Source of the DNA: Sphingobacteriales bacterium
GTDB lineage: Bacteria > Bacteroidota > Bacteroidia > Chitinophagales > Chitinophagaceae
Reading direction: 5' to 3'
DNA: 64,000 bases
NCBI GenBank assembly: GCA_016200915.1
Contig: JACQDV010000024.1
Coordinates: 1 to 64,000 of the forward strand
Below are positions 1-7,920 of this stretch, piece after piece. Made by a program: the position numbers and the translations under genes. Position 1 is the first letter of the stretch, and each line of letters begins with the position of its first letter. Below the pieces are notes generated by a model. That model was given only the letters and a program-made list of their open reading frames with translations, ran no database searches and was not told the origin of the DNA.

Positions 1-1
1 C

Positions 2-193
2 CACCGGCAGGTAATGATGGTAAAAGGCTGGCTAAGGGGAATACACCACAGTGTTAAAAACCTGCAGCCATATCTGGATGAGTTTTGTTACAGGTTTAAC
101 CGGTGCAATGCAGTAGAAAGAATTTTTCACAATATAACTGGAAGGATGATGTATCATCAGCCAGTAACTGTTAATCAACTAAAAATGGAGTAG
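2..193 (+). CDS. IS1595-family (ISXO2-like) transposase, C-terminal part only
   Basis: The reading frame is open from the left edge and ends at TAG 191-193. The 63 visible residues contain WLRGIHHSV, LQPYLDEFCYRFNR and a terminal VNQLKME. This is the conserved end of ISXO2/IS1595 DDE transposases, where a G-H-H-x-V-x-x-x-H/N-L-Q-x-Y-L-D-E-F-x-F-R-F-N-R block precedes the C-terminus. The catalytic part lies outside the window, so I cannot tell whether the element is complete. Its right inverted repeat should lie within about 100 bases after 193, but I could not identify it without the left end. Confidence 0.85.
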   Translation, partial: HRQVMMVKGWLRGIHHSVKNLQPYLDEFCYRFNRCNAVERIFHNITGRMMYHQPVTVNQLKME

Positions 194-316
194 CTAAATG
201 CCTACTTCGATTTACTAAATTTTGTTTTGTAAATAACTCGTTAACGGGCATTGCCTGATTAAACATCAGCCACAATAAAATGTCTTTTGTAGCATTAATC
301 ATTTAAATATTTATCG

Positions 317-619
317 ATGAAAAAAATTACATTATTAACACTTGCTGCTATCTTCAGCATCGGAGCTTTTGCTCAATCCGGCACTTCTGACAAAAAAGAT
401 GACATGAAAGATCTGCGAAAGGATAAAAGAGAGATTCGCAGAGACAGGAAAGAAAAACGCAGGGAATTAAAAGAAGGCAATAAAGCAGAAGCTAAAGATT
501 TATCAAAAGACATTAAATCAGACAAGCGGGACATTCACCACGATGAAAAAGATCTGAAAAAAGATGGTGTAAAGCATCCGGGCAGAAGAGCCAATCGCCA
601 AATCCGCAGGCATCATTAA
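317..619 (+). CDS. Small secreted, highly charged Lys/Asp/Arg-rich protein
   Basis: A 100-residue protein that starts with a clear signal peptide (MKKITLLTLAAIFSIGAFAQ, cleavage after AQ). The mature part is almost entirely K, R, D, E and H in short irregular heptad-like units such as DKREIRRDRKEKRREL, ending in a basic RRANRQIRRHH tail. No enzymatic motif is visible. The composition suggests an extended or helical periplasmic polyampholyte, perhaps metal- or polyanion-binding, which is inference only. It is a single gene, followed by a convincing terminator at 651-686. Similar charged small exported proteins are common hypothetical genes in Bacteroidota. Confidence 0.7.
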   Translation: MKKITLLTLAAIFSIGAFAQSGTSDKKDDMKDLRKDKREIRRDRKEKRRELKEGNKAEAKDLSKDIKSDKRDIHHDEKDLKKDGVKHPGRRANRQIRRHH

Positions 620-650
620 TGAGCATTCAATAGTATAACCCATTAATTTC

Positions 651-686
651 AACTGGTCAGGATAATACCTGTCCAGTTTTATTTTG
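651..686 (+). terminator. Rho-independent terminator of the charged secreted protein gene
   Basis: An 11-base stem with one mismatch (AACTGGTCAGG / CCTGTCCAGTT) and a 6-base loop is followed by TTTATTTTG. It lies 32 bases after the stop at 619 and also faces the 3' end of the convergent VOC gene. Confidence 0.75.
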
Positions 687-700
687 AGACAAATAAGGGT

Positions 701-1084
701 TCAAATTTCATAAAACTCAACTGGCAAATCATCCGGATCGGCAATAAAAGTGAAACGCCTGCCGGTGAATTCATCTGTACGGATTGGTTCAACTTGTATG
801 TGATGGGAGGTAAGGTGCTCAACAACTTTATCCAGATTATCAACAGCAAAAGCTAAATGTCTTAATCCTGTTGCCTCTGGTCTTGATGGCCGGGCAGGCG
901 GATCAGGGAAAGAGAATAGTTCGATGATGTATTGATTGTTTATTGCAAGGTCGAGTTTATACGATTGTCTTTGTTCCCGGTAAACTTCTCTTATCACCTT
1001 TAAACCCAGTACTTCTGTATAAAATTTTTTTGACAGTTGATAGTTTGAACAAATGATAGCGATGTGATGAATGTGTTTTAGCAA
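701..1084 (-). CDS. VOC (glyoxalase/bleomycin-resistance fold) protein, YaeR-like
   Basis: A 127-residue single vicinal-oxygen-chelate domain with both beta-alpha-beta-beta-beta modules. Metal-ligand candidates are the N-terminal HHIAI His, the E of IELF in mid-protein, the H of LRHLAFAV and the terminal E of PVEFYEI. It resembles the YaeR/glyoxalase-I-like subgroup of small VOC proteins; the substrate cannot be told. No ATG lies near the conserved N-terminus. The frame starts with TTG at 1084 (TTGCTAAAACAC), which gives MLKHIHHIAI, the expected family start. It is convergent with the 317 gene. The next gene (1104-1505) is also on the minus strand, upstream and 19 bases away, so the two may be co-transcribed. 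Confidence 0.85.
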   Translation of the reverse strand: MLKHIHHIAIICSNYQLSKKFYTEVLGLKVIREVYREQRQSYKLDLAINNQYIIELFSFPDPPARPSRPEATGLRHLAFAVDNLDKVVEHLTSHHIQVEPIRTDEFTGRRFTFIADPDDLPVEFYEI

Positions 1085-1103
1085 AAAAGTATTTTACTGC
1101 AAT

Positions 1104-1505
1104 TTACTGGTTTGCCTGTTTTCTTTTTGGGCGATGGGTAAATAAAAAAAGTAAACCTATTACAATAAACGGAAGGCATAACATGGAAACAATTGCAAGG
1201 CACTGGCCTGGCGGAAAGTGATTGACATTTAAATTATGCAGGTAAATAAAAGGAGTAGATATTAGTCCGGTTAAAATAAAAAGGATACCACCAATAAACT
1301 GTTTATGCCAGGCAATAATTAAAAAGATGATCAGCAAAAATGAAGGAAGCATATGCATCAAAAACCCTCCCAACTGCTGCCATAAAGTTAGTCCCGGTGC
1401 AAAAGCATCTAATGCAAATGAGCTTATAAATGCAATTGCAAATATGGCCAGTAACCGGGGAAGCCAGTATAAAATAGTATTTGTCTTCACTCTACTTTTT
1501 AGCAA
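1104..1505 (-). CDS. Small integral membrane protein, DUF7670-like
   Basis: About 133 residues with four hydrophobic segments (roughly 13-32, 45-65, 70-90 and 100-122) and a short basic cytoplasmic tail (HRPKRKQ). The pattern of four helices with a PFIYLHNLN loop and a proline-rich NHFPPGQ turn resembles small Bacteroidota membrane proteins of the DUF7670 type; that naming is from memory. No function is known to me. The start is uncertain: TTG at 1505 or GTG at 1490 (AGA GTG AAG). It lies 19 bases upstream of the VOC gene in the same direction. Confidence 0.7.
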   Translation of the reverse strand: MLKSRVKTNTILYWLPRLLAIFAIAFISSFALDAFAPGLTLWQQLGGFLMHMLPSFLLIIFLIIAWHKQFIGGILFILTGLISTPFIYLHNLNVNHFPPGQCLAIVSMLCLPFIVIGLLFLFTHRPKRKQANQ

Positions 1506-1708
1506 GATATTTATTAAAGTGCTTTTAAAAAAATGATATAAATCATCAACGGGAATAATTAATGTATTGAATCCGTTTGCACCTGCGTTACTTTTATTCT
1601 ATAAAACAAAAAGGCATTTATGTTTACATTCATATTCCTCACTGATGCCTGTCATTTACACCCGCCTTGAGTTTACATTACATTACTTCTCTAAAAATGG
1701 AGGTCTTT
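1506..1708. other. Intergenic stretch without a supported gene
   Basis: AT-rich spacer that probably holds the promoter of the minus-strand 1505 gene. An open frame through it on the plus strand has no family features or credible start and is not called. Confidence 0.5.
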
Positions 1709-1898
1709 ATGAAAAAGATTATTACTTTTTTCCGCTCCTCCGTTACCCTTGCATTACTACTGCTGCCTTACCAACCACCTCCCGGCTCAAACTTATGTAA
1801 ACATTCCCGGCTCTTTTAACAGTAAGTTAGGGTTTACGGGATCCCTTTTATTTTACAATAGCATTAAATTAATTTTTCTAAAACTTCTTTCCAGCTAA
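1709..1898 (+). pseudogene. Frameshifted remnant of a secreted protein
   Basis: AAATGGAGG (1695-1703) sits 5 bases before ATG 1709. The first frame reads MKKIITFFRSSVTLALLLLP, a textbook signal peptide, but stops at 1819 after 36 residues. Another frame of the same stretch reads LPAQTYVNIPGSFNSKLGF, which supplies the expected signal-peptidase site (AQ before TYVN) and a plausible mature N-terminus. It stops near 1898, inside the 3' end of the convergent nucleotidase gene. The simplest reading is an exported protein gene broken by a frameshift near 1770 and cut short. The family is not recognisable from about 35 mature residues. Confidence 0.45.
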
Positions 1899-2385
1899 AT
1901 ACTCTTTCATGCTGTTTATCATCATGGCCATAGTTGTGTGGTTGTGTAAATAAAATTGTACGGCCCGGAAAATGATCTAAATTTTTATAATGATCATCAA
2001 TCATAATATCACCCTGTATTACCGTTTTTGATCCGCAAAAAACGAATTGCTGCCAGGTAAGAAAAGGAAAATATTCTTTCAGCCATTCTAACTTCTCCGG
2101 TAGGCTGTGCGGAAACTCCATAGCAGCCGATACAATAAAAAGATCATATTTATCATTGAGCAGTTTAACTGATTCAATACTGTCTTCCATCACCGGTGCC
2201 TCTCTGAAAAATCCTTTGCGAAAAACATAAGCTCTTTCATTCTTAAAAGCTTCTCTTTCTATCTTGCCATTCACTTCTCCTAATGATTTACGTACGCCAA
2301 ATTCTTCTTCATCCATTTTAAAAAACTGCTGATATACGTCGGCCAATACACCGTCCATATCAACTATTAATCTTTTTTTACTCAT
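1864..2385 (-). CDS. 5'(3')-deoxyribonucleotidase (NT5C family, HAD superfamily)
   Basis: A 173-residue HAD-fold phosphatase that removes phosphate from deoxyribonucleoside monophosphates. The catalytic motif near the N-terminus is VDMDGVLAD (nucleophile and acid/base Asp pair). Motif II is FIVSAA (Ser), and motif IV GDIMIDDHYKN carries the metal-binding Asp pair. Length and motif order match the NT5C group. The frame can be extended five codons upstream to a TTG, but the ATG at 2385 (MSKKRLIVDMDG) is the normal family start and is used here. It is probably cytoplasmic, in nucleotide salvage. Confidence 0.88.
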   Translation of the reverse strand: MSKKRLIVDMDGVLADVYQQFFKMDEEEFGVRKSLGEVNGKIEREAFKNERAYVFRKGFFREAPVMEDSIESVKLLNDKYDLFIVSAAMEFPHSLPEKLEWLKEYFPFLTWQQFVFCGSKTVIQGDIMIDDHYKNLDHFPGRTILFTQPHNYGHDDKQHERVFSWKEVLEKLI

Positions 2386-2421
2386 AATACTTTTAAGCAA
2401 GCTTATAAAAAAGACAGTAAA

Positions 2422-2832
2422 TTATTTGTGAAAAAAAATTCTTTTGTTTGGACTGGAGTTTAAAATCAAAGTAGTACTGTTAAGCGTAACAATGGTATCT
2501 GCCAGTATTGAATTATAGCGGATATATTTTTTGCCATCTGCTGCGGCAACATATTCGTAATTGGCAGTGTCCTTCGAATTTTTAAACAAAATATAAACAT
2601 AGCCATTTACTCGAAAATCATAATAATCTGTAGTGGAGCGGTAATCGGTGTTATAAACAGTTTGTCCGTTAAATGTGGTATAAAACTGAACAGAATCAAG
2701 ATTCCATTTATTTACAAGATCTATGGGCGTTTGTATGGTACCGCCATCATTTGAGGAAGAAGACTTTTTACAGGCTGTAATAAACACAGCCAGTACAAGT
2801 GTTGCTGCAATCAGGTGTTTAAAGTTTTTCAT
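2422..2832 (-). CDS. Small lipoprotein, lipocalin-like fold possible
   Basis: 136 residues starting MKNFKHLIAATLVLAVFITAC, with a lipobox (FITAC) and a Ser-rich linker (KKSSSSNDGG). This is an SPII lipoprotein signal. The mature part has WNLDSVQFYTT, then short beta-strand-like stretches ending in LNSSPNKRIFFHK. This resembles small lipocalin-like lipoproteins of Bacteroidota, but the match is weak. A TTG six bases upstream could extend it by two residues; ATG 2832 is preferred. Two copies of CAAATATA (TATATTTG on the minus strand, 2836-2851) directly upstream form its likely -7 region. Confidence 0.75.
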   Translation of the reverse strand: MKNFKHLIAATLVLAVFITACKKSSSSNDGGTIQTPIDLVNKWNLDSVQFYTTFNGQTVYNTDYRSTTDYYDFRVNGYVYILFKNSKDTANYEYVAAADGKKYIRYNSILADTIVTLNSTTLILNSSPNKRIFFHK

Positions 2833-2874
2833 ACTCAAATATACAAATATAGCAACTAAAAAAATGCTGTTTAA

Positions 2875-3771
2875 CTGCCGGGTGCATTAATTGCAGGGGC
2901 AGCTTTACTGGGTATCAGCATTCATGATAATGATTTTAAACAAAAGGGTTACAATATTAATTGCTGGCTATGGCTTAAGTATAAAAACAAAGACTTTGAC
3001 TTTTTGCAAAACCTTGAAATACCCGATACCAAAACTTTTTCTAAACCCTATTCAACCATTGATACCAGCAATGGGCAGGTATATATATTAATGAAGCTGC
3101 AATGTACCATGAAGGATTCCTGGCATATTGAGAATTTTCCATTTAACAGGCAAAACCTCAGGCTTTCATTAGAGAACCCGCAGTTTGATTCCCAATCATT
3201 AATATTTGCTCCTGTTACTGCCGGTGACCATTACGATAAACGTTTTACATTAAGTGGATGGACAATTGACAGTTTTAAAATGCGGGTGGCAGTAAAAGAA
3301 TATAAAACAGCATTTGGTGATCCCGGTATGTCAGCACCACACCGTGAATACAGCGCTTTTCGTGTACGCATAGGAATTAGCAGGAATGCGCCGGGATTGT
3401 TCTGGAAATTATTTTTGGGTAAGTATGTGGCCTTTCTTATTGCGTATAGCTGTTTTTATATTCATGCAGATAGTATTGATTCAGGGTTTGGTTTAAGTGT
3501 GGGTTCTCTGTTTGCCGTCATTGGTAATAAATATATTATTGATTCCGCATTGCCCGAATCTGCTTCTTTTACCATGGCAGATACATTGCACGGAGTTACA
3601 CTGTTCTTTATAATCCTTGTAATAAGTTGCCCGGCTTATTCATTAAGGCTGATTAAAAAGGGGAAGGGTGAAAAAGCGCATCGGTTTGATATGATTGCAG
3701 CACAGGTACTGCTTGCTTTATATTTGCTGTTAAATATCTTCTTTATTTATAAATCCGTTAAAAGGGCATAA
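2875..3771 (+). pseudogene. Pentameric ligand-gated ion channel homologue lacking its N-terminus
   Basis: The frame is open from codon 2875, just after TAA 2872-2874. It begins without an ATG inside the first beta-strand of the extracellular domain (GISIHDNDFKQKGYNINCWL). The rest looks intact: an extracellular beta-sandwich (MKDSWHIENFPFNRQ, FTLSGWTIDSF), TM1 (FLGKYVAFLIAYSCFYIHA), a TM2-TM3 region with the typical LP turn (GNKYIIDSALPES), TM3, a basic loop and TM4 at the C-terminus. This is the architecture of prokaryotic Cys-loop-type channels (GLIC/ELIC family), in a Bacteroidota-specific subgroup. The signal peptide and first strand are missing, and only 43 bases separate it from the divergent lipoprotein gene. 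It is either a 5' deletion or has an unrecognised start (TTG 3004 would remove still more). Confidence 0.6.
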
Positions 3772-3772
3772 G

Positions 3773-5140
3773 CTATAAAACATTTACAGAAAATCCGCAG
3801 GAAGGGTTGATATTACTGAAAGAAAAACCAGTAAGTTGCGTTGCCTGCGGGGTTCCTTTGCCATAGAGTGTTACATTTTGCACACCTGCAGCTGTAAATA
3901 CTCCTTTACCTGCAAAGCTAAATCCATTAACAGTGATGGTGGAAATATTATAAAGCCCCGGTGTGGTTACATTCACCTGCACTACTACTACATCTGCACC
4001 ACCTAAAGGCTTTGTTGCTTTAAAGATACCAGTTACTGTGGCTGGATTACAATTACCCGGTGCACCACTTAAAGTAAAAACTGCCGGTGGGGGGGTGGGC
4101 AATATATTTAAATAAAAGTTACAGCTAACTGTACCTGTATTAGGAACAAAGGCAGAAGTTTCAGAATAAATTGGAATACCACTGGCTGTTAAAGTAATTG
4201 TTTGCGGACCTGTTTTAATAAAAGCTCCTGAGGCGGAAAAAGTAATTCCATTAGCTGCATTGGTAGCAACACTGTAAGTGCCAATTTTGGTAACATTTAC
4301 ACTCATTACTAAAGTATTGGTAACATCCATTCCTACATTAGCATAGTAGTTTCCGTTAAAAGCCATATTGACACAATTGTTGGGCGATCCGTCAAACGTA
4401 AATATCGCTTTACCTGCCTGGTCGGATATTACATTAATGCCGCATTTGCAGGAAGTAGTGGGGGCTGTAACAGTAACACTGGTGAGCTCCTCTTTTATAG
4501 GTTTACCTGTTCCTTTTAACACCACTGTTTGTTCACCGGTATGGGAAAAAATTCCTTCACCTGTAAACGTAAAATTATTTTTGGTGATGGCAGTTATATT
4601 ATAAGTTCCTTCGCCGGTTACATTTACTTTTATCAGAAGTATGTTTGATGCGGTAAGGTTTGTATTGGTGAGATAGGTGCCATCTGCAAAAAAATCTTTA
4701 CAGGAATCGGGCTGACCAATCAAAGTATATATAGCTGGTTCAAGCCCTTTTACATTATTGTCAAAATTGCAGGTGCTGTGCCCGTAATGAATGATAAAAT
4801 GATCAACACCTTTTTTTATTGGTTGTCCCTGTGCATAAAGCCTTATGCTTTGGTTGCCCTTACTTACTTTTCCTGATTGATAGAAATAATAACCATTAAT
4901 CGTATCACTATAAATATGAAAAGTGCCGGGATATTCAACCACAATTTGTACATCAATGTAATGGTCGCTGTTAATGGCAGTATCTACTTTAAAGATGCCT
5001 TGCGGAATAATGGGATCACAATTATTCTTAGCATCTTTTGAGAGTGTGCCAATTGATTCACCAAAGTCTAATTCCCGCTGGCAGGAAAATACAATTATCC
5101 AGGCGGCAAGCAGCAACAGCAGGTGTTTGACGAATCTCAT
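3773..5140 (-). CDS. Lipoprotein with four tandem ~100-residue Ig-like repeats
   Basis: 455 residues. The signal sequence MRFVKHLLLLLAAWIIVFSC has a lipobox ending in Cys20, so it is a lipoprotein and probably surface-exposed. Four repeats begin at CDPIIPQG, CKDFFADG, CVNMAFNG and CNPATVTG. Each carries a G-T/L-Y-x-I/V strand, a short NGxxF segment (degenerate in the first repeat), a G-x-Q-x-(V/I)-x-L-x-(A/G)-x-G-x-P hairpin and a closing Cys near the end (for example SCNF, SCGF). The paired Cys suggest one disulfide per domain. No enzyme motif is present; an adhesin or structural role is inference. The stop abuts the channel homologue's 3' end by 1 base, convergently. Confidence 0.8.
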   Translation of the reverse strand: MRFVKHLLLLLAAWIIVFSCQRELDFGESIGTLSKDAKNNCDPIIPQGIFKVDTAINSDHYIDVQIVVEYPGTFHIYSDTINGYYFYQSGKVSKGNQSIRLYAQGQPIKKGVDHFIIHYGHSTCNFDNNVKGLEPAIYTLIGQPDSCKDFFADGTYLTNTNLTASNILLIKVNVTGEGTYNITAITKNNFTFTGEGIFSHTGEQTVVLKGTGKPIKEELTSVTVTAPTTSCKCGINVISDQAGKAIFTFDGSPNNCVNMAFNGNYYANVGMDVTNTLVMSVNVTKIGTYSVATNAANGITFSASGAFIKTGPQTITLTASGIPIYSETSAFVPNTGTVSCNFYLNILPTPPPAVFTLSGAPGNCNPATVTGIFKATKPLGGADVVVVQVNVTTPGLYNISTITVNGFSFAGKGVFTAAGVQNVTLYGKGTPQATQLTGFSFSNINPSCGFSVNVL

Positions 5141-5389
5141 CCCCGGTAAGAATTATCTTTAAAGGTAAGATTTTTCTTACAGGAGAAACGTTGTACCAGT
5201 ATTTGGTTTATTAAAACACTCTTACATAATTAATAATACAGTTGGTATAAAAGCAAAGTCTCTTTGCGCAGATATTATGCGATGGCAAAGCAAAGTTACA
5301 GGAAAATAAACTGTATCTGTTTAATGCCGATATTACAATTATAAAGCAGCAGGCATTTAGGTTGATGTTATGTTCTTAGCTATCTGGAA

Positions 5390-5923
5390 TTAAAAATTGA
5401 ACCCTAATCTTAAACCAATATTAGAAAAATTACCACCACTTACTGCAGTTGCTTCATACTTAATTCCGGCTTCAAACGTATTGAAATTTACTCCTACTGT
5501 GGGTGCGTAAGTAAATCCACCAGCAGCATTAGAGGCCACACCGCCATTGTTATTATAATAAATTTTGAAGGAAGAATAACCAAGTTCACCCATCACAAAA
5601 AAAGGTTTGTGAAATATATATTTATATCCTGCCTTTACAGGTATTTGAAGGCTTGCTTTTGTTGACTTGCCTAAACCCGACTTTGGCAACCAGACCACGC
5701 CACCAGAAGTAAAGGTTAAAAAACCGGGACCTGTATGATAGGAAAAGCGGATGGTAAGCCCAAGTGTGGATTTATAAACAGAACTGGCACCTCCTGATGT
5801 TGCCCCGCTTTCAAGGCCAAAGCCTGCACTGAAATGCTTATTTTCTTTTTGTGCTTTAGCTGTATTAAAGCTTAATAACACTATTGACATAGCAGCAATT
5901 GCAACTAAATTAAATTTTTTCAT
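5390..5923 (-). CDS. Small outer membrane beta-barrel protein
   Basis: 177 residues from ATG 5923 (MKKFNLVAIAAMSIVLLSF, cleavage after KAQ). The mature protein is built of alternating hydrophobic strands with aromatic girdles (GFGLESGATSGG, LGLTIRFSYHTG, FFVMGELGYSSFKIYYN, TYAPTVGVNFNTFEAGIKYEA) and ends in a strand closing with Phe (GLRLGFNF). That is the signature of an 8-strand OmpX/OmpW-like barrel inserted by BAM. An in-frame upstream extension of 14 codons is open but would bury the signal peptide. The ligand is unknown. It is transcribed divergently from the sensor kinase gene. Confidence 0.85.
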   Translation of the reverse strand: MKKFNLVAIAAMSIVLLSFNTAKAQKENKHFSAGFGLESGATSGGASSVYKSTLGLTIRFSYHTGPGFLTFTSGGVVWLPKSGLGKSTKASLQIPVKAGYKYIFHKPFFVMGELGYSSFKIYYNNNGGVASNAAGGFTYAPTVGVNFNTFEAGIKYEATAVSGGNFSNIGLRLGFNF

Positions 5924-6095
5924 ATAAAATTTGTTTTGGTTTTGTAAAATCAAAAGTAAAAGCAAAGGGCTACCCTATAACCTGCATTACACGTGCCGTA
6001 CATTTTACTTGACAAAGGGACGGTATTTCTACACCAATGAAAATGCTTTGCTTTTGTATTTGCTGTTTCTTTGTACTAAGAAAACCTGATACGAT

Positions 6096-7145
6096 ATGCC
6101 CGTTTTTTACAAAAAGAAAATTTTTATTTACCTGGCTTTTGTGCTTTTATGGTTGTTTGTAACTTTTTTTATGTCCATAATCTATTATAATCCAAATGCT
6201 CCTTTTCTGCCACAGTTATATATTGCCTCTTTAAGTACAACATTGTCAATTCCTGCCTGCTGGTATGCAGCCAATAAATTAGTGCCACGGTTTTTATACC
6301 AAAAAAAAATTGCTGGTTTTATCGGTCGTATCCTTTTATTAGTAATAATAAATGTGATCACCGTTTATTTGCTATGTACCACCATTTATCACTTTGCTAC
6401 CGGTAAACCTATACTGCCAGGGGAATTTGTATTGTTTATGATAACCTTATTATTTCTTTTTGTTAACCTGATATTTATTTCCATTGCCTGCGGAGTTAAA
6501 ATTATTGCAGACAGGTACGGGCTGGAAGAACGTTTACATGAAATTGAAAAAGAAAAAATAACTACTGAATTAAATTTTCTAAGGTCGCAGATCAATCCGC
6601 ACTTTCTTTTCAATATCCTTAATACAATTTATTTTCAAATTGATAAATCTAATTTACAAGCTAGGGCATCCGTGGAAAAATTTTCGGAAATGCTGCGCTA
6701 CCAGTTGTACGACTGTAACACCGATAAAATTGAAATAAAAAAAGAGATAGACTACATACAAAGCTATGTAGCCCTGCAAAGTCAGCGGTTAGAAACAGGT
6801 ACCGATATACAATTGCATACAACAGGCAGTTTGGAAGGTTTTGCTATTGCCCCGTTTATGATTTTAACATTAGTTGAAAATGCATTCAAGCATGTTTCAC
6901 ATTTTAAAGATGCATCAGAAAATAAAATTCATATTGATATACAAAAAAAAGAACAGTTGCTGATGGTAAAAGCTGTTAATACCTATGATAAAAACGAAAA
7001 AGTAGAGCATCTGGTGCAATCTGGCAGGCTTGGAATTCAAAATTTAAAGCGAAGGCTGGAATTGCTTTACCCGGATAAAGCACAGTTATCGGTTTACAGT
7101 ACAGATACCGTTTTTGAATCAGTATTAAATTTACAATTAGCATGA
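6096..7145 (+). CDS. LytS/YehU-type membrane sensor histidine kinase
   Basis: 349 residues. Four transmembrane helices fill about residues 8-130, followed by a short coiled linker (RLHEIEKEKITTELN) and a His_kinase (PF06580) domain. The phospho-acceptor is His169 in FLRSQINPHFLFNILN. The ATP-binding N-box is LVENAFKHVSH (Asn262), and GRLGIQNLKRRLELLY forms the G-box region. The helices have no obvious periplasmic sensor domain, so the signal is probably sensed within the membrane. Its stop overlaps the start of the LytTR regulator by 4 bases (ATGA), so the two are co-translated and almost certainly a cognate pair. Confidence 0.93.
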   Translation: MPVFYKKKIFIYLAFVLLWLFVTFFMSIIYYNPNAPFLPQLYIASLSTTLSIPACWYAANKLVPRFLYQKKIAGFIGRILLLVIINVITVYLLCTTIYHFATGKPILPGEFVLFMITLLFLFVNLIFISIACGVKIIADRYGLEERLHEIEKEKITTELNFLRSQINPHFLFNILNTIYFQIDKSNLQARASVEKFSEMLRYQLYDCNTDKIEIKKEIDYIQSYVALQSQRLETGTDIQLHTTGSLEGFAIAPFMILTLVENAFKHVSHFKDASENKIHIDIQKKEQLLMVKAVNTYDKNEKVEHLVQSGRLGIQNLKRRLELLYPDKAQLSVYSTDTVFESVLNLQLA

Positions 7146-7849
7146 TTAACTGTCTTATTGTTGATGATGAACCTATAGCCCGTAAGGGGTTATTAGAACA
7201 CATAAATCAAATTGATTTTTTAAATGCTGTTGGGGAATGTAAAAGCCCGGTTGAAGCTGGTATATTGCTGCAACAAAAAAAGATTGATTTATTATACCTT
7301 GATATTCAAATGCCAAAAATGACGGGCATTGAATTTTTAAAAAACACTCCACATCTTCCTCCGGTTATTTTTACTACAGCATATTCAGAATATGCCATCG
7401 AAGGATATGAGCTTGATATACTGGACTATCTTTTAAAGCCTATTAGTTTTAGCAGGTTTTATAAATCTGCTGTAAAAGCAAAGGAGTATTTTGGTTTAAA
7501 ATCATCAGGGCAAGTGATTGAAAAGGAAGATTATTTTTTTATAAAGTGTAACCAGAAAATTGAAAAAATAATAGTCAATGATATCATTTATGTAGAAGGG
7601 ATGTCGAATTATATCATCATTCATACAACTCAAAAAAAATATATTGCTTATTTAACTTTTAAAGGTATTGAAGAGCAATTGCCCGCCCGTCTTTTCATCC
7701 GCATCCACCGTTCTTATTTAATTGCAGTTAGCGCTATAAAGTCAGTCAATTCAGAAGAGGTGGTCTTAAATAATATTACACTGCCCATCAGCAAAAATTT
7801 CAGGGCTGGTGTTATGAAATTGATAGAAAAAAAGTTGTTTAAAAGGTAG
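7142..7849 (+). CDS. LytTR-family response regulator
   Basis: 235 residues. An N-terminal receiver domain has the acidic pocket Asp8/Asp9 (LIVDDE), phospho-acceptor Asp54 (YLDIQMPKMTG) and Lys99 (LLKP). It is joined to a C-terminal LytTR DNA-binding domain (KIIVNDIIYVEGMSNYIIIH, then LFIRIHRSYLIA, the characteristic R-x-H-R-S motif, and ISKNFRAGVMKLI). It would be phosphorylated by the kinase encoded immediately upstream. Targets cannot be deduced: the nearest genes are a divergent barrel protein gene and a convergent NIPSNAP gene. LytTR regulators bind paired direct repeats, which I did not locate here. Confidence 0.94.
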   Translation: MINCLIVDDEPIARKGLLEHINQIDFLNAVGECKSPVEAGILLQQKKIDLLYLDIQMPKMTGIEFLKNTPHLPPVIFTTAYSEYAIEGYELDILDYLLKPISFSRFYKSAVKAKEYFGLKSSGQVIEKEDYFFIKCNQKIEKIIVNDIIYVEGMSNYIIIHTTQKKYIAYLTFKGIEEQLPARLFIRIHRSYLIAVSAIKSVNSEEVVLNNITLPISKNFRAGVMKLIEKKLFKR

Positions 7850-7920
7850 GATTATCAAATGCCGCCGGGGCTTTATTAATTTATTTTGCAAATATCTCCC
7901 GTCCTGCTAATGACAAATAG

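Noticed and set aside
1567-1800. 77-codon plus-strand ORF
   Set aside because: No start signal or family features; it overlaps in another frame the better-supported signal-peptide remnant at 1709.
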